Shown: positions 44,162 through 53,440, counted from the first letter of the stretch. The stretch: 64,000 nucleotides of DNA from Ampullimonas aquatilis (GCF_049675895.1 NZ_CP183834.1:62001-126000); one strand, 5' to 3'. A program made the numbers and translations. Notes: generated by a model not told the origin, from the letters alone.

Positions 44162-44374
44162 ATGGCGCGTAAAGGTTTACAGTCTCGGCAAAAAAATACT
44201 TTCCGTCTGGAAAGTGTCAAGCCACGTAATCCTTTAGCTACGTTAGTCAAACAGCGTGTGGCTGGACGGCATGGACCAGATGAAACGGCACAACGTCGGA
44301 TTGCCAATCAACAGCTTAAAAAACTGCTGCAGGCTGATTTGCCAGACAATTTGTCTGACAAAGAGGGCGAGTAA
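44162..44374 (+). CDS. Small basic hypothetical protein
   Basis: A 70-residue, Arg/Lys-rich protein (MARKGLQSRQKNTF; QRVAGRHGPDETAQRRIANQ) with an acidic C-terminal tail and no signal or membrane segment. Codon use is like its neighbours. The Shine-Dalgarno is weak. I recognise no family; it may be real because nothing else covers this stretch. Confidence 0.45.
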   Translation: MARKGLQSRQKNTFRLESVKPRNPLATLVKQRVAGRHGPDETAQRRIANQQLKKLLQADLPDNLSDKEGE

Positions 44375-44525
44375 GATAGCCAGTACGTGTTGCCAGCTAT
44401 GTCGCCAGTTTTTTTGTGTGGAAGGCCATGTCAGTCAAGGTTGGTTCATTCTCACCGTCAATCTGACGACCAACTCTGCTAAAGTCATGCGAGTTAATTT
44501 TCTATTCGATATGAGGGAGACTTTC

Positions 44526-45056
44526 ATGCGCAGTCATCTGGTTTTATCTGGCGGTCTGATTTTATTAGCCAGCATGGCATCACAGGCCAATGCGGTGGAC
44601 ATTCCCAAACGCAAATCGGGTTTGTGGGAAATGACCATGACCACCGAAAGCAAGAACATGCCTAACGGTAAGCCCATGGTCATGCAAACTTGTATTGATG
44701 AAAAAACCGATGACCTGACGCGTCAGCAAGGCGAGTCAATGACCAAGGAAATGTGTTCCAAGACCGATATCAGCACGCAAGGTAGCAATTTGGTGGTGGA
44801 TTCGGTGTGCAAGTTTGGTGAAAGCAAAGTCAGCTCGCATGCCGTGATGGTTGGTGATTACAAATCGGGTTACACCATGACCAGTCAGAGCACTTATTCA
44901 CCCCCCATGATGGGGATGACCGAGTCAATCACCAAAGTCGACGCCAAATGGATGGGGCCGTGCCTGCCCGGACAAAAGCCTGGTGATGTCATCATGAAAG
45001 GCATGCCCAACATGCCCAAAATGAATCTGAATGAATTACAGAAGCTCAAGAAGTAA
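44526..45056 (+). CDS. DUF3617 domain periplasmic protein
   Basis: A 176-residue exported protein with a signal peptide (LILLASMASQANA) and a DUF3617 domain starting KSGLWEMTMTTES, with the conserved CIDEK and CK/C pairs. ATG at 44526 has GGGAG 7 bases upstream and puts the signal peptide at the N-terminus; a longer in-frame upstream extension is not supported. It ends GMPNMPKMNLNELQKLKK, Met-rich. Function unknown. A terminator follows. Confidence 0.88.
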   Translation: MRSHLVLSGGLILLASMASQANAVDIPKRKSGLWEMTMTTESKNMPNGKPMVMQTCIDEKTDDLTRQQGESMTKEMCSKTDISTQGSNLVVDSVCKFGESKVSSHAVMVGDYKSGYTMTSQSTYSPPMMGMTESITKVDAKWMGPCLPGQKPGDVIMKGMPNMPKMNLNELQKLKK

Positions 45057-45120
45057 GCTGAAGAAGCCAGCATGGCTTTCAGCCAGAACCCGAAGTTGAT
45101 AACCCTCAGTCGATAAATAA

Positions 45121-45153
45121 AAAGGCTGGCAAACCATTAAGTTGCCAGCCTTT
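45121..45153 (+). terminator. Rho-independent terminator after the DUF3617 gene
   Basis: A perfect 12-bp stem aaaggctggcaa/ttgccagccttt with a 9-base loop, 65 bases after the stop. It is usable in both directions and also lies past the 48-residue minus-strand gene. Confidence 0.82.
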
Positions 45154-45185
45154 GTCATGCTCAAGAACGGCTGAAGAAAATTGAA

Positions 45186-45332
45186 TTAACGCGTTGATGC
45201 AAACGTTAAAAAATGCAGTGGATTGAGATTCTGCTGATTGGCTGGCGCATCCGATTTGATATCGTTGCTCTTGAGCAAAGCCAGCGCGAGCAGGGAAAAT
45301 ACGACAAGGACAATCTGTTTTCCGCGGATCAT
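45186..45332 (-). CDS. 48-residue small membrane/exported protein of ECF locus
   Basis: A short gene: MIRGKQIVLVVFSLLALALL, then a polar tail (SNDIKSDAPANQQNLNPLHF) ending TFASTR. One N-terminal hydrophobic helix suggests a membrane-anchored or exported peptide. Evidence for reality: AAGGGAA lies 6 bases before the ATG, and the gene follows the sigma/anti-sigma genes at a 62-base gap on the same strand. No family recognised. Confidence 0.65.
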   Translation of the reverse strand: MIRGKQIVLVVFSLLALALLKSNDIKSDAPANQQNLNPLHFLTFASTR

Positions 45333-45394
45333 GGCTGTTCCCTTATAAGTATGTTTATGGGTTCATTCTACGCGGTTTACCATCGGAAAACGTA

Positions 45395-45577
45395 CTATTC
45401 CAGAGGAAGTTGTTTTATTGCACCCCGCAGGATCGACATTTGTTTGGAAAAACTGGTGCATCGGCTACAGACCCACAAATGCATCCGCAAACTGGCTTTT
45501 TCACCCAGATTCATATGCCGATCCATGCCTTCCACAATCAAGTGGTGGGCTTCTTTACAGGTATAGCGCAGTTTCAT
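45395..45577 (-). CDS. zf-HC2 anti-sigma factor-like protein
   Basis: A 60-residue cytoplasmic zinc-binding anti-sigma domain: MKLRYTCKEAHHLIVEG followed by MHLWVCSRC, giving the HxxxCxxC zinc motif of ZAS proteins. No membrane segment, so it is a soluble sensor. It follows the ECF sigma gene by 27 bases, the usual arrangement, and should hold that sigma until a redox or metal signal releases it. Confidence 0.85.
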   Translation of the reverse strand: MKLRYTCKEAHHLIVEGMDRHMNLGEKASLRMHLWVCSRCTSFSKQMSILRGAIKQLPLE

Positions 45578-45604
45578 ACCAAAATTATTTCCACGTCAAA
45601 AGTG

Positions 45605-46171
45605 TCAGGCCGCCTGTTTGCCAAACCAATTCAAATCAAGGCATTCGCGCAGGCGCATGCGGGCACGATACAACATCACCCAAGCATTAGACGTAGAAAT
45701 CGTCAATTCCTTACAGATCTGTTCCGTTTCGAGTTCCAGCCACTCGCGCATCATGAAAATGCGGGCAGTTTTTTCGGGCAAAATTTCCAGACATTTTTCC
45801 AAAACTTCAAAGAACGCCTTGCGTTCCAACTGGGTATGAGGCTCTGCCCAGTCGTTGGGAGCATCCCGCCAGTGGCCACTATTATCAAACAAGGCATCAA
45901 AGGCTTCTTCTTCAGACTGGTCTTCCAGTGTGCTGATCTGCACCTCGCGCTTGCTGACGCGTAGCAAGTCGATAATTTTGTGCTTCATGATCCCAATCAC
46001 ATAAGTACCCAGCGTGGATTGACCGGCAAAGCGCTCAGGATGCTCCAAAACTGCGATCATGGTATCTTGGACTATATCTTCAGCCTGAGTGGGATTGCGC
46101 AACTGGAGTTGTGCAAAACGCAACAACTTGGGGCGCAGTTCGACTAATTGTGTCTGGATTGAGCTGGTCAT
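45605..46171 (-). CDS. ECF-type RNA polymerase sigma factor
   Basis: A 188-residue sigma-70 family factor with region 2 (LLRFAQLQLRNPTQAEDIVQDTMIAVL) and region 4 (CLEILPEKTARIFMMREWLELETEQIC, then TSNAWVMLYRARMRLRECL). Paired with the zf-HC2 protein. Its promoter consensus is not evident here. Confidence 0.92.
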   Translation of the reverse strand: MTSSIQTQLVELRPKLLRFAQLQLRNPTQAEDIVQDTMIAVLEHPERFAGQSTLGTYVIGIMKHKIIDLLRVSKREVQISTLEDQSEEEAFDALFDNSGHWRDAPNDWAEPHTQLERKAFFEVLEKCLEILPEKTARIFMMREWLELETEQICKELTISTSNAWVMLYRARMRLRECLDLNWFGKQAA

Positions 46172-46288
46172 GGTGATTGACTATTTGTGGCAGCGCGATT
46201 CTTGTTAAAATTTTGAAATTATTTGCTGCTGCGAGTGTAGCAATACTCGCAGTCGTCTTCTATCTCATTCAATTTTTTTCTTTCATAC

Positions 46289-47179
46289 ATGACCGATATC
46301 GCTACGCTGTCGCCTGTCCAAAAAGCCGAAATTCTGGCCGAGGCCTTGCCTTATATCCGCAAATTTCAGGGTAAGACCATTGTCATCAAATACGGCGGCA
46401 ATGCCATGACCGAAGAGCATCTCAAGCATAGTTTCGCGCGTGATGTGATTCTTCTTAAACTGGTCGGCATGAAGCCGGTCGTGGTACACGGCGGCGGGCC
46501 ACAGATTGACAATGCGCTTAAACGCATCGGCAAACAGGGCACTTTCATTCAGGGCATGCGGGTGACTGATGAAGAAACCATGGAAGTGGTGGAGTGGGTG
46601 TTGGGTGGTGAGGTGCAGCAGGATATTGTAATGTTGATCAATCAGTATGGTGGGCAGGCAGTGGGTTTGACCGGGAAAGATGGCGGTCTGATTCGGGCGC
46701 GTAAATATCAGATGCCAGATAAAGATCATCCTGGCCAGTTTCTGGATATTGGTTTTGTGGGTGAGATCGAAACCATCAACCCTGCAGTGGTCAAGGCTCT
46801 GGAAGACGACGCATTCATTCCAGTGATTTCACCGATTGGTTTTGGTGACGATGGTAAGGCCTACAATATCAATGCCGACTTGGTCGCTGGCAAGATGGCC
46901 GAAATTCTTAAGGCCGAAAAACTGATCATGATGACCAATATTGCCGGTGTGCAGGACAAGAGCGGCAAATTGCTGACGGATCTCTCGGCGCGCGAGATTG
47001 ACGACATGTTTGCCGACGGCACGATTTCTGGCGGCATGCTCCCCAAAATTTCCTCCGCGCTTGATGCGGCCAAATCGGGCGTCAATACCGTGCACATTAT
47101 TGATGGTCGGATTGAACATTCGTTATTGCTCGAAGTACTGACTGAGCAAGCCTTTGGCACGATGATTCGCAGCCATTAA
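46289..47179 (+). CDS. argB: Acetylglutamate kinase
   Basis: A 296-residue kinase for the second step of arginine synthesis. The motifs VIKYGGNAM, VVHGGGPQIDNAL and the C-terminal SGVNTVHIIDGRIEHSLLLE match the family. ATG at 46289. The downstream pyrimidine nucleotidase gene usually follows argB directly in Burkholderiales; here the iron module intervenes. ArgE lies elsewhere in the window. Confidence 0.97.
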   Translation: MTDIATLSPVQKAEILAEALPYIRKFQGKTIVIKYGGNAMTEEHLKHSFARDVILLKLVGMKPVVVHGGGPQIDNALKRIGKQGTFIQGMRVTDEETMEVVEWVLGGEVQQDIVMLINQYGGQAVGLTGKDGGLIRARKYQMPDKDHPGQFLDIGFVGEIETINPAVVKALEDDAFIPVISPIGFGDDGKAYNINADLVAGKMAEILKAEKLIMMTNIAGVQDKSGKLLTDLSAREIDDMFADGTISGGMLPKISSALDAAKSGVNTVHIIDGRIEHSLLLEVLTEQAFGTMIRSH

Positions 47180-47204
47180 TTGGCTTGTCGTTAATTTTGA
47201 AATC

Positions 47205-47237
47205 AAAAACGATGGTATCAAGACCATCGTTTTTTTA
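47205..47237. terminator. Bidirectional terminator between argB and PiuC-type gene
   Basis: Stem aaaacgatggt/accatcgtttt with 6-base loop, T run on plus strand and A run on the left for minus-strand use. It lies 25 bases past argB and 34 before the convergent gene's stop. Confidence 0.88.
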
Positions 47238-47270
47238 TGGCCAGAAGGTTTTCAATAGGGTGAACCGATT

Positions 47271-47954
47271 TCAGGTTTCTGCCCACATGCGCATCAGGTT
47301 ATGATAACAGCCGGTCAGCTTGATGACTTCATCACTGTCGCCTTGCTGGGCACGTAAGGCCAGGATTGCCATGTCCAGATCAAACAGCAGGCGCCGTCGC
47401 TCATCTTCGCGCACCATGCTTTCCAGCCAGAAAAAAGAACAGGTTCTTGTGCCACTGGTAACGGGGGCCACGCGATGTACGCTGGACGAAGGGTAAAGAA
47501 TCATATCGCCAGCCGGTAGCTTGACACGCTGGGTGCCAAAAGTATCCTCAATGATCAATTCACCCCCTTCGTAGTTGTCAGGGTCACAAAGAAACAAAGT
47601 CATCGATAAGTCAGTACGTACCCAAGCACCGGTGACTTTAGAGGTGCGCACCGAGTTGTCAATGTGATTGCCAAAGGTATTGGCACTGCCTGTATAGCGA
47701 TTAAAGAGGGGTGGGAAAATCTTTTTGGGTAAAGCGCCAGTAAAAAACAGGGCATGCTTGCCCAGCGCATCCAGGATGATCTGCCGGGAAGCCACCGCAG
47801 CGGGCGAGCCTTCCGGCAGTTGCTGATTATTTTTCACCTGCTCGGATTGCGTACCCGCCGTTATTTTGCCGTCGGCCCAATCGGCCTGGTCGATGAGTTG
47901 ACGGATCTGGGCGACCTGGTCGCGGCTCAAAACTTCGGGTACGTGCAAGAGCAT
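47271..47954 (-). CDS. PiuC/PKHD-type Fe(II)/2-oxoglutarate dioxygenase
   Basis: A 227-residue dioxygenase of the YbiX/PiuC family. Iron ligands are in GNHIDNSVR (HxD) and the distal histidine in YPSSSVHRVAPVTSGTR, with the 2-oxoglutarate arginine after it. It lies 14 bases after a TonB siderophore-receptor gene, as in Fiu-YbiX loci; it is proposed to process or help release siderophore iron. Expected to be Fur-regulated as part of that operon. Confidence 0.92.
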   Translation of the reverse strand: MLLHVPEVLSRDQVAQIRQLIDQADWADGKITAGTQSEQVKNNQQLPEGSPAAVASRQIILDALGKHALFFTGALPKKIFPPLFNRYTGSANTFGNHIDNSVRTSKVTGAWVRTDLSMTLFLCDPDNYEGGELIIEDTFGTQRVKLPAGDMILYPSSSVHRVAPVTSGTRTCSFFWLESMVREDERRRLLFDLDMAILALRAQQGDSDEVIKLTGCYHNLMRMWAET

Positions 47955-47968
47955 GATGATGAACCTTT

Positions 47969-50209
47969 CTAGAACTTGACGCCCACGGTCAGCTGGGCCA
48001 TACGGGTCGTTCCGGGTACCACATGACCTTGGTAGACGCCTTCATAATAACGGGTGTTGAACAGGTTCAGCACATTGAGCTTGGCTGAATAATTGCCATA
48101 GGCGTACTCCACCAGTGAGTCGACCCGTTTGTAATACGGTACCAGATTGGTATCGGTGTTGTTGGCATAACGATTGCCCACTGCTTCCAGACCAGCGCCG
48201 ACGCGCCAGTGTGGAGTGAGACGATAGGTTGACCAGAGGCTGAAGGTGTAATTGGGCGTGTTGAGTGGAATCTTGTCTTGGGTATTGGCCTGCTGACCCG
48301 ATGCCACATCGATTTTGGAACGCATCACCGCCACTGCACCAAATACTTCCCAGGCGGCGGTGATACGACCGGCTGCTTCCAGTTCGATACCATCGGTATG
48401 GCGCTTGCCAGACAGCACTGCCACATCGGCCATCGCCAGATCGGTATTGCGCTCATTGGTTTTTTCCGAACGGAACAGGGCGCTGCGCAGAGACAGGTCG
48501 CCATCGAACAGATCCCATTTGCTGCCCAGCTCGATATTGCGGCTCTTTTCGGGCGGGGTATTGGCGGTGCGCTGATCAAGCTGGTACAGCTCGGCTGACG
48601 GATTGAAAGAACTGCTGTAAGACAGGTAATAGGTACTGTTCAAGCCGGGTTCCCAGATGACACCGGCTCGTTTGCTGAATTGCTTGTCAGTGCGGCTATA
48701 GAGCGGATTAGGATCGGCGGCAGTTGGCAGGCGGTCATAGTCGGTGCTGAAATGATCGTAGCGCAGTCCTGCCATGATTTTCCAGTCGGGTGCTATCCGC
48801 ACGGTGTCCTGCGCATAGGCGCTCTTGGTATTGCCCTTGTAGCTGGCTTGCCAGACCTTGTTGCGGGCATCATAGGCCGCAGGCAGATTGGTCACATAGG
48901 GGTTGTCATTGCCGACGGTGGTTGCCGGGTTGGCAGTGGTGACGACATTATTCCAGCGCGAAGACTCTTCATGCAATAGCTCCACCCCTGTCAGGATCAC
49001 ATGGGTCAGACCAAATCCTTCTACCTTGGTATTGAGATCGCTCTGCAGGGACCAGGTGTTTTCCTCGCTGCCGCGCGCCTGCCGTTGCCGGTTGATGGGG
49101 GTGGCATCGGTGACGCTGATCGTGTTGGCGGGCAACCGAGGGGCTACGGCCCACAGGTCACGCTGGTAATAGGCGTTGCGGATCACGGTCTTGAGCGAAG
49201 TGTCCTTGTCAAAACGATGCACATGGGTGGCCGTGATCATATTGGTTTCTTCGCGCTGGTAATCCTTGTTGGCGATACCGTAAAAGCGGCTGATTGGCAC
49301 ATTGAGCGGGCGACCATTTAGATAAGGCACGCCGTAGTCAGGTGTGCTGTCATTCTTCAGGTAGTAGTAAGCCAGTGTGAATTCATCATTGGTACCAATG
49401 CCGAAACGATAAGACGGCGCCAAACCCCATCGGTGCGTCTCGACACCATGCCGAAAACTGTTGGCTTCGGTGACCATGCCATTGATACGCAACGCAGCAT
49501 TTTCGCCAGTGACATGATTGAGATCGAGTAACGCGCGGTTGTAGCCATAGGAGCCAAAGGTGTAATTGGCTTCGCTACGATCAGTCAGGAATGGTTTTTT
49601 GCTGACCTGGTTGATTACGCCACCAGTCGAGCCGCGGCCAAACAGCATCGAGGCTGAACCGCGCAGTACGTCAATCTGCTCATAGTTAAAGGTTTCGCGC
49701 GTGTATTGAGCAATATCACGAATATTATCGAGGTACAGATCGCCGACGGCGGAATATCCACGCAAGGTAATATTGTCGCCAACTCGGCCACCTTCTCCAG
49801 CGTTGAATGTCAGGCCGGCCACATTCCTAAGCGCCTCTTTCAAGGTATCGGCATTGCGGTCGCGGATCAATTGCTCAGTGATAACGGTGACAGATTGAGG
49901 AATTTCGCGAAGGGTTTGGCTGGTTTTACCTACTGATGTTTTGTCGGCGCCATAACCTATTTGTTCACGAGTTCGGTCGCGTTGGTCTTTGACATTGATG
50001 GTGGGTAAGGTGGTTTCGGCCTTGGTCTTGCCAGTTTCGGTTTCAGTGGTTTGTGCATGCAAAGCACTCATCGGCATCAAACAGGCAGCCATCATGGCGC
50101 CAAGTGGTAGCAAAGTGCCACTCTGACGGGGGTTGCTAACAGGTTTAATGCTAGGCGATTGACTGATAACGACGCGATTTGTGCACCGTTTTATATTTTT
50201 GCGTTTCAT
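47969..50209 (-). CDS. TonB-dependent siderophore receptor (Fiu-like)
   Basis: A 746-residue outer-membrane receptor. Signal peptide (MMAACLMPMSALHA), TonB box region LPTINVKDQ, plug (LREIPQSVTVITEQLIRDRN; GRVGDNITLRGYS) and a barrel ending RMAQLTVGVKF. ATG at 50209 has GGGAG 6 bases upstream. It is the first gene of an operon with the PiuC-type dioxygenase; catecholate siderophore uptake is inferred. A Fur-like box lies upstream. Confidence 0.92.
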   Translation of the reverse strand: MKRKNIKRCTNRVVISQSPSIKPVSNPRQSGTLLPLGAMMAACLMPMSALHAQTTETETGKTKAETTLPTINVKDQRDRTREQIGYGADKTSVGKTSQTLREIPQSVTVITEQLIRDRNADTLKEALRNVAGLTFNAGEGGRVGDNITLRGYSAVGDLYLDNIRDIAQYTRETFNYEQIDVLRGSASMLFGRGSTGGVINQVSKKPFLTDRSEANYTFGSYGYNRALLDLNHVTGENAALRINGMVTEANSFRHGVETHRWGLAPSYRFGIGTNDEFTLAYYYLKNDSTPDYGVPYLNGRPLNVPISRFYGIANKDYQREETNMITATHVHRFDKDTSLKTVIRNAYYQRDLWAVAPRLPANTISVTDATPINRQRQARGSEENTWSLQSDLNTKVEGFGLTHVILTGVELLHEESSRWNNVVTTANPATTVGNDNPYVTNLPAAYDARNKVWQASYKGNTKSAYAQDTVRIAPDWKIMAGLRYDHFSTDYDRLPTAADPNPLYSRTDKQFSKRAGVIWEPGLNSTYYLSYSSSFNPSAELYQLDQRTANTPPEKSRNIELGSKWDLFDGDLSLRSALFRSEKTNERNTDLAMADVAVLSGKRHTDGIELEAAGRITAAWEVFGAVAVMRSKIDVASGQQANTQDKIPLNTPNYTFSLWSTYRLTPHWRVGAGLEAVGNRYANNTDTNLVPYYKRVDSLVEYAYGNYSAKLNVLNLFNTRYYEGVYQGHVVPGTTRMAQLTVGVKF

Positions 50210-50666
50210 GAACACTCCCGGGTAAAAACAAGAAAGATGACTTGCTGGCTACCCGGGTTAGCATGCTATCCATAGGAGTTGGCTGGCTATATATTTAGCG
50301 ATCAACAGAATGGAAAGACTGCTTGATCAAGATTGTACGATACGAATAATAATAATTCTCATTTGTTTTTGCAAGATAAAACTCATCAAGATGGTATTCA
50401 TCTCTGTTGAATATTGGCGTCCAGTGGATGGGGGGTACTACCGCTGTTTCAAGAGGTAATAAAACAGCGGCGAATCAAGAAAATGATGGGCGATGCATCA
50501 ATCAGGCTCGTTTTAGAGTGCGCGGGGCGTTATACCCGATGGCGCATGGGATCCATATTTGATCATGCTGCGGGGTAGTATTGATAGAATTGCTTGGTCT
50601 CAGTATATAAAATAAGGCACTGTTTCAGATACCCCCAGATCTATCGCCAATTTGTAAAGAGGGTTT
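50210..50666. other. Intergenic region with siderophore-receptor promoter
   Basis: About 457 bases between divergent genes, AT-rich in the centre. It contains a candidate Fur box (50345-50363). Around 50600-50640 a gggggtat/cagtgcc sequence on the minus strand weakly resembles the dispersed repeat. No gene is convincing. Confidence 0.55.
50345..50363 (-). promoter_or_regulatory. Candidate Fur box
   Basis: Plus strand aataataataattctcatt, read on the minus strand as aatgagaattattattatt, a typical Fur-box sequence. It matches the 19-bp consensus at about 13 positions. It lies 135 bases upstream of the siderophore receptor start. Confidence 0.75.
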
Positions 50667-51332
50667 ATGCCAGTTTGGTTGTTTGATCTTGATAATACCT
50701 TGCATAACACCTCTTATGCGATTTTTCCATTGATCAATCGCAGCATGACGGTATATATGCAAGAACGCCTCGGACTCGATGAACTGACAGCGAATCGTCT
50801 GCGACAAGTCTATTGGCAGCGTTATGGAGCGACATTGCTGGGTTTGATGCAGCATCATCAGGTCGACCCTGCTGATTTTCTACAAAAAACGCATGATTTT
50901 GATGATGTGTCCGCCCTGATGGCGATGGAGCGAGGTTTGTCCAGGCGTTTGGCGCGTTTGCCAGGACGCAAGATTTTGTTGACCAATGCGCCGAGTCATT
51001 ATGCCAATGAAATTGTGCGTCATTTGCGAATTCATCGGCACTTTTCCGAGCAGATTGCAATCGAACAGATGTGGGTGCATGGCAAGCTGCGCCCTAAACC
51101 CTCGACCAGCATGTTGCGTCAATTGTTCGCCCGTCTGCATTTGCACCCATCGCAATGCGTATTGGTTGAAGACTCTCTGGAAAATTTGCGTGCTGCAAAG
51201 GCACTGGGATGTCAGACGGTCTGGATTACCGGATTTAGTCCTCGAGCGGCATGCATGAAGCGTCCTCGCTATGTGGATCGTAAATACCGTTCAGTGAAAA
51301 GCCTAAATCGACATTCATTAACAGCTCGTTAA
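50667..51332 (+). CDS. HAD-family pyrimidine 5'-nucleotidase
   Basis: A 221-residue HAD hydrolase. Motif I is VWLFDLDNTLHN, motif II LLTNAP, motif III KPS, motif IV VLVEDSLENLRAA. It resembles Sdt1/Phm8-type pyrimidine nucleotidases that follow argB in Burkholderiales. It dephosphorylates UMP/CMP-like nucleotides. GAGGG lies upstream of the ATG. slmA, the common next gene, is absent; a glycosyltransferase follows. Confidence 0.9.
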   Translation: MPVWLFDLDNTLHNTSYAIFPLINRSMTVYMQERLGLDELTANRLRQVYWQRYGATLLGLMQHHQVDPADFLQKTHDFDDVSALMAMERGLSRRLARLPGRKILLTNAPSHYANEIVRHLRIHRHFSEQIAIEQMWVHGKLRPKPSTSMLRQLFARLHLHPSQCVLVEDSLENLRAAKALGCQTVWITGFSPRAACMKRPRYVDRKYRSVKSLNRHSLTAR

Positions 51333-51447
51333 CGAAAAGTAGGGAAAAGTTCTTTAGTGATTTTGCAGCAGATGTTTACAATCTGTTGATTTTTAGACAG
51401 AGACAAATCTGGTGAGGTAGTGACTCGTCAGTTCGCAAGGAGCTTGA

Positions 51448-52764
51448 GTGGGGCCCACAGTACTGAGCAATAAACGCATATTGATCGTATCCTGTCTGTA
51501 CCCGCCGTATTCAGTCGGTGGTGCCGAGAATACGGTGCGTAAGCTTGCCCAGGGTTTGGTGGAGTTAGGACATACAGTCCGGGTTATTGCCACCGTACCA
51601 GATAACGAAGTTCGAAAAGATCGTGATGGTCGTGTAGAAGTCAATTTTGTTTCTAATCACAACAGTTACTGGCCTTTTGACGGTAAGCCACATTCCTTTC
51701 TCTCAAAAATCTTCTGGCATATGCGTGATATTAAAAATGCCAGGCATGGTCGATATCTGGATGAACAAATTAAGGAATTTAAGCCTGATGTTGTGCAGAC
51801 CCATAATCTGACGGGGTTTAGTCCGGCGATTTGGGACGCAGCCAAACAAGCCGGTGTGCCAATTGTGCATTTTTTGCATGATTATGGTCTGCTCTGTTCT
51901 CGTACGGCGCTGTTTCACAAAAACAAGTCATGCGGTGGTCCAGCTTCATTAAATGAAATTGATCCCACCCAGCGTTGTCGTTCATGTATTTTGCTCACGA
52001 CGGGCAAAACAGAGCGCAGTCAGCAGGTTGATGCGGTGGTCGGTGTGAGCCAGGCGGTATTGGATCTGCATTTAAAGTCCGGCATGTTCAAAAATGCGCG
52101 AATCAAACGCGTGATTCTCAATTCTTTGTCACCTCAGGCATTGGCAGAACAGCTGATGCCCAAGGCAAAGCAGCCCGATATATTGTCCATCGGTTTTATT
52201 GGTGCGGTTAAACCTGAAAAAGGGATTGAATATCTGTTGCGCTCATTGCAGCACTTACCTAAAGGCAAGTGGCGTGCGGTGATTGGTGGGCGCGGAGCAG
52301 AAGACTATGTTGAGCATCTGAAAGCAACTTATCCACTTGCCGAGGTGAGCTATCTTGGTCAATGTCAGCAACAAGAGTTTTATCCGCAGATCGATTTATT
52401 GGTCGTGCCTTCTGTGTGGCGTGAGCCGCTTGGTAATGTGGTGATGGAAGCTTATAGCTATGGTATTCCGGTAATTGCAGCCAAGCGGGGTGGTATTCCT
52501 GAAATGATTGATGAAGGCCAAACAGGAATGTTATTTGAGCCTGAAAATGAAGGTGAGCTGACCGAGCAGTTAATGCAGTTTATTGATGATCCAGAAAAGA
52601 CGACGCAGTTTTTGGCACCGATTCAACATAAGGTCGGTTACTTCACTGTGGCTAGGCAGATGGAGCAATACACCGAAGTGTTGCAGGAACTGTTGGATCA
52701 GTCTGACGCCCGAAGACCTGATTTTCAGAGCACAGTAGATGGCATTGCCGGAAATGTCCTGTGA
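51448..52764 (+). CDS. GT4-family glycosyltransferase
   Basis: A 438-residue GT-B enzyme. The N-terminal lobe has YPPYSVGGAENTVRKLAQGL and a CxxC-type segment (CGGP, CRSC). The C-terminal lobe has IGFIGAVKPEKGIEYLL and the donor motif EPLGNVVMEAYSYGIPVIA. It likely adds sugars to an exopolysaccharide or LPS. GTG start at 51448 is supported by AAGGAG 6 bases upstream. It converges on the DUF721 gene with 2 bases between stops. Confidence 0.9.
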   Translation: MGPTVLSNKRILIVSCLYPPYSVGGAENTVRKLAQGLVELGHTVRVIATVPDNEVRKDRDGRVEVNFVSNHNSYWPFDGKPHSFLSKIFWHMRDIKNARHGRYLDEQIKEFKPDVVQTHNLTGFSPAIWDAAKQAGVPIVHFLHDYGLLCSRTALFHKNKSCGGPASLNEIDPTQRCRSCILLTTGKTERSQQVDAVVGVSQAVLDLHLKSGMFKNARIKRVILNSLSPQALAEQLMPKAKQPDILSIGFIGAVKPEKGIEYLLRSLQHLPKGKWRAVIGGRGAEDYVEHLKATYPLAEVSYLGQCQQQEFYPQIDLLVVPSVWREPLGNVVMEAYSYGIPVIAAKRGGIPEMIDEGQTGMLFEPENEGELTEQLMQFIDDPEKTTQFLAPIQHKVGYFTVARQMEQYTEVLQELLDQSDARRPDFQSTVDGIAGNVL

Positions 52765-52766
52765 TA

Positions 52767-53222
52767 TTACTGGCTGTGCCGCGCAATCATCACCGCAATT
52801 GATGCTTTAAGCGCGCCTTCCGGCAAGGAGGCATGCAGTTGCTGCAATTCATCCAGTCCGCGCTGACTTAACACCGCCTGTTTGACGGGTGCTGCCACCA
52901 CGTGCTGATTACGACTGACTTTGACAGTCAGTTTCTCGCAAACTATTCCTTGTTGGGCAAGCCGCGCATTGAGGCTTGGCAATAATTGTCGCACCTTGGT
53001 GGCCACTGCCGATGAGGGAACAAACAAGACTGGCTGTTGCGGATTTTTGACGCTGATCATGACCTGTTCGGCCAGACCGGGTGGCAAAATCTTTTGCAAG
53101 CGTGCTTCCATGGTCATCGCTCGCCGCGCAGCAGGCATCAGCCCAGCCAGGCCTTCGGCCTTTTGCAGAAAATCACCCGCCAGATGGGGTGACCAGGACT
53201 TGCCGGTACGATAACTGGCCAT
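52767..53222 (-). CDS. DUF721 (DciA-like) protein
   Basis: A 151-residue protein of the DUF721/DciA family. Bacterial DciA proteins load the replicative helicase DnaB where dnaC is absent, which fits betaproteobacteria. The domain covers about 60-110 (VLFVPSSAVATKVRQLLPSL). Exact family role is inferred from resemblance. Confidence 0.75.
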   Translation of the reverse strand: MASYRTGKSWSPHLAGDFLQKAEGLAGLMPAARRAMTMEARLQKILPPGLAEQVMISVKNPQQPVLFVPSSAVATKVRQLLPSLNARLAQQGIVCEKLTVKVSRNQHVVAAPVKQAVLSQRGLDELQQLHASLPEGALKASIAVMIARHSQ

Positions 53223-53289
53223 GGGTCATTTCAATCAATGCAATGTGATGAGTCAGTTACCCCATTTAACGACTAAATCAGGTTAATTT

Positions 53290-53371
53290 AAGGGGGTATG
53301 CTCAAAAATAACCAGCTTAAGTGCGTTAAATATAGGTCAATTTTTTTACTGGTAATCAGTATATTTTCTGG
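53290..53371 (+). repeat. Dispersed gene-3'-end repeat, copy 6
   Basis: aagggggtatgctcaaaaat, then ccagcttaagtgcgttaaat, then ttactggtaatcagtatatt: all three boxes in order. It lies 70 bases past the stop of the zf-CHCC gene and reads antisense to it. The right box contains a hairpin (actg-atta-ccagt on the sense strand). Confidence 0.72.
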
Positions 53372-53440
53372 AAAAACAAAATGCAGGTCGATCTATCACA
53401 GATTGGCAAGTAATCCGAGACAAACCATGGATGCTAAGGT

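Noticed and set aside
44256..44525. Long N-terminal extension of the DUF3617 protein
   Set aside because: The extension lacks a Shine-Dalgarno and would bury the signal peptide; ATG 44526 has GGGAG.
50590..50640. Further repeat copy near the pyrimidine nucleotidase start
   Set aside because: GGGGGTAT and CAGTGCC occur, but spacing and core differ and it is at a gene 5' end.
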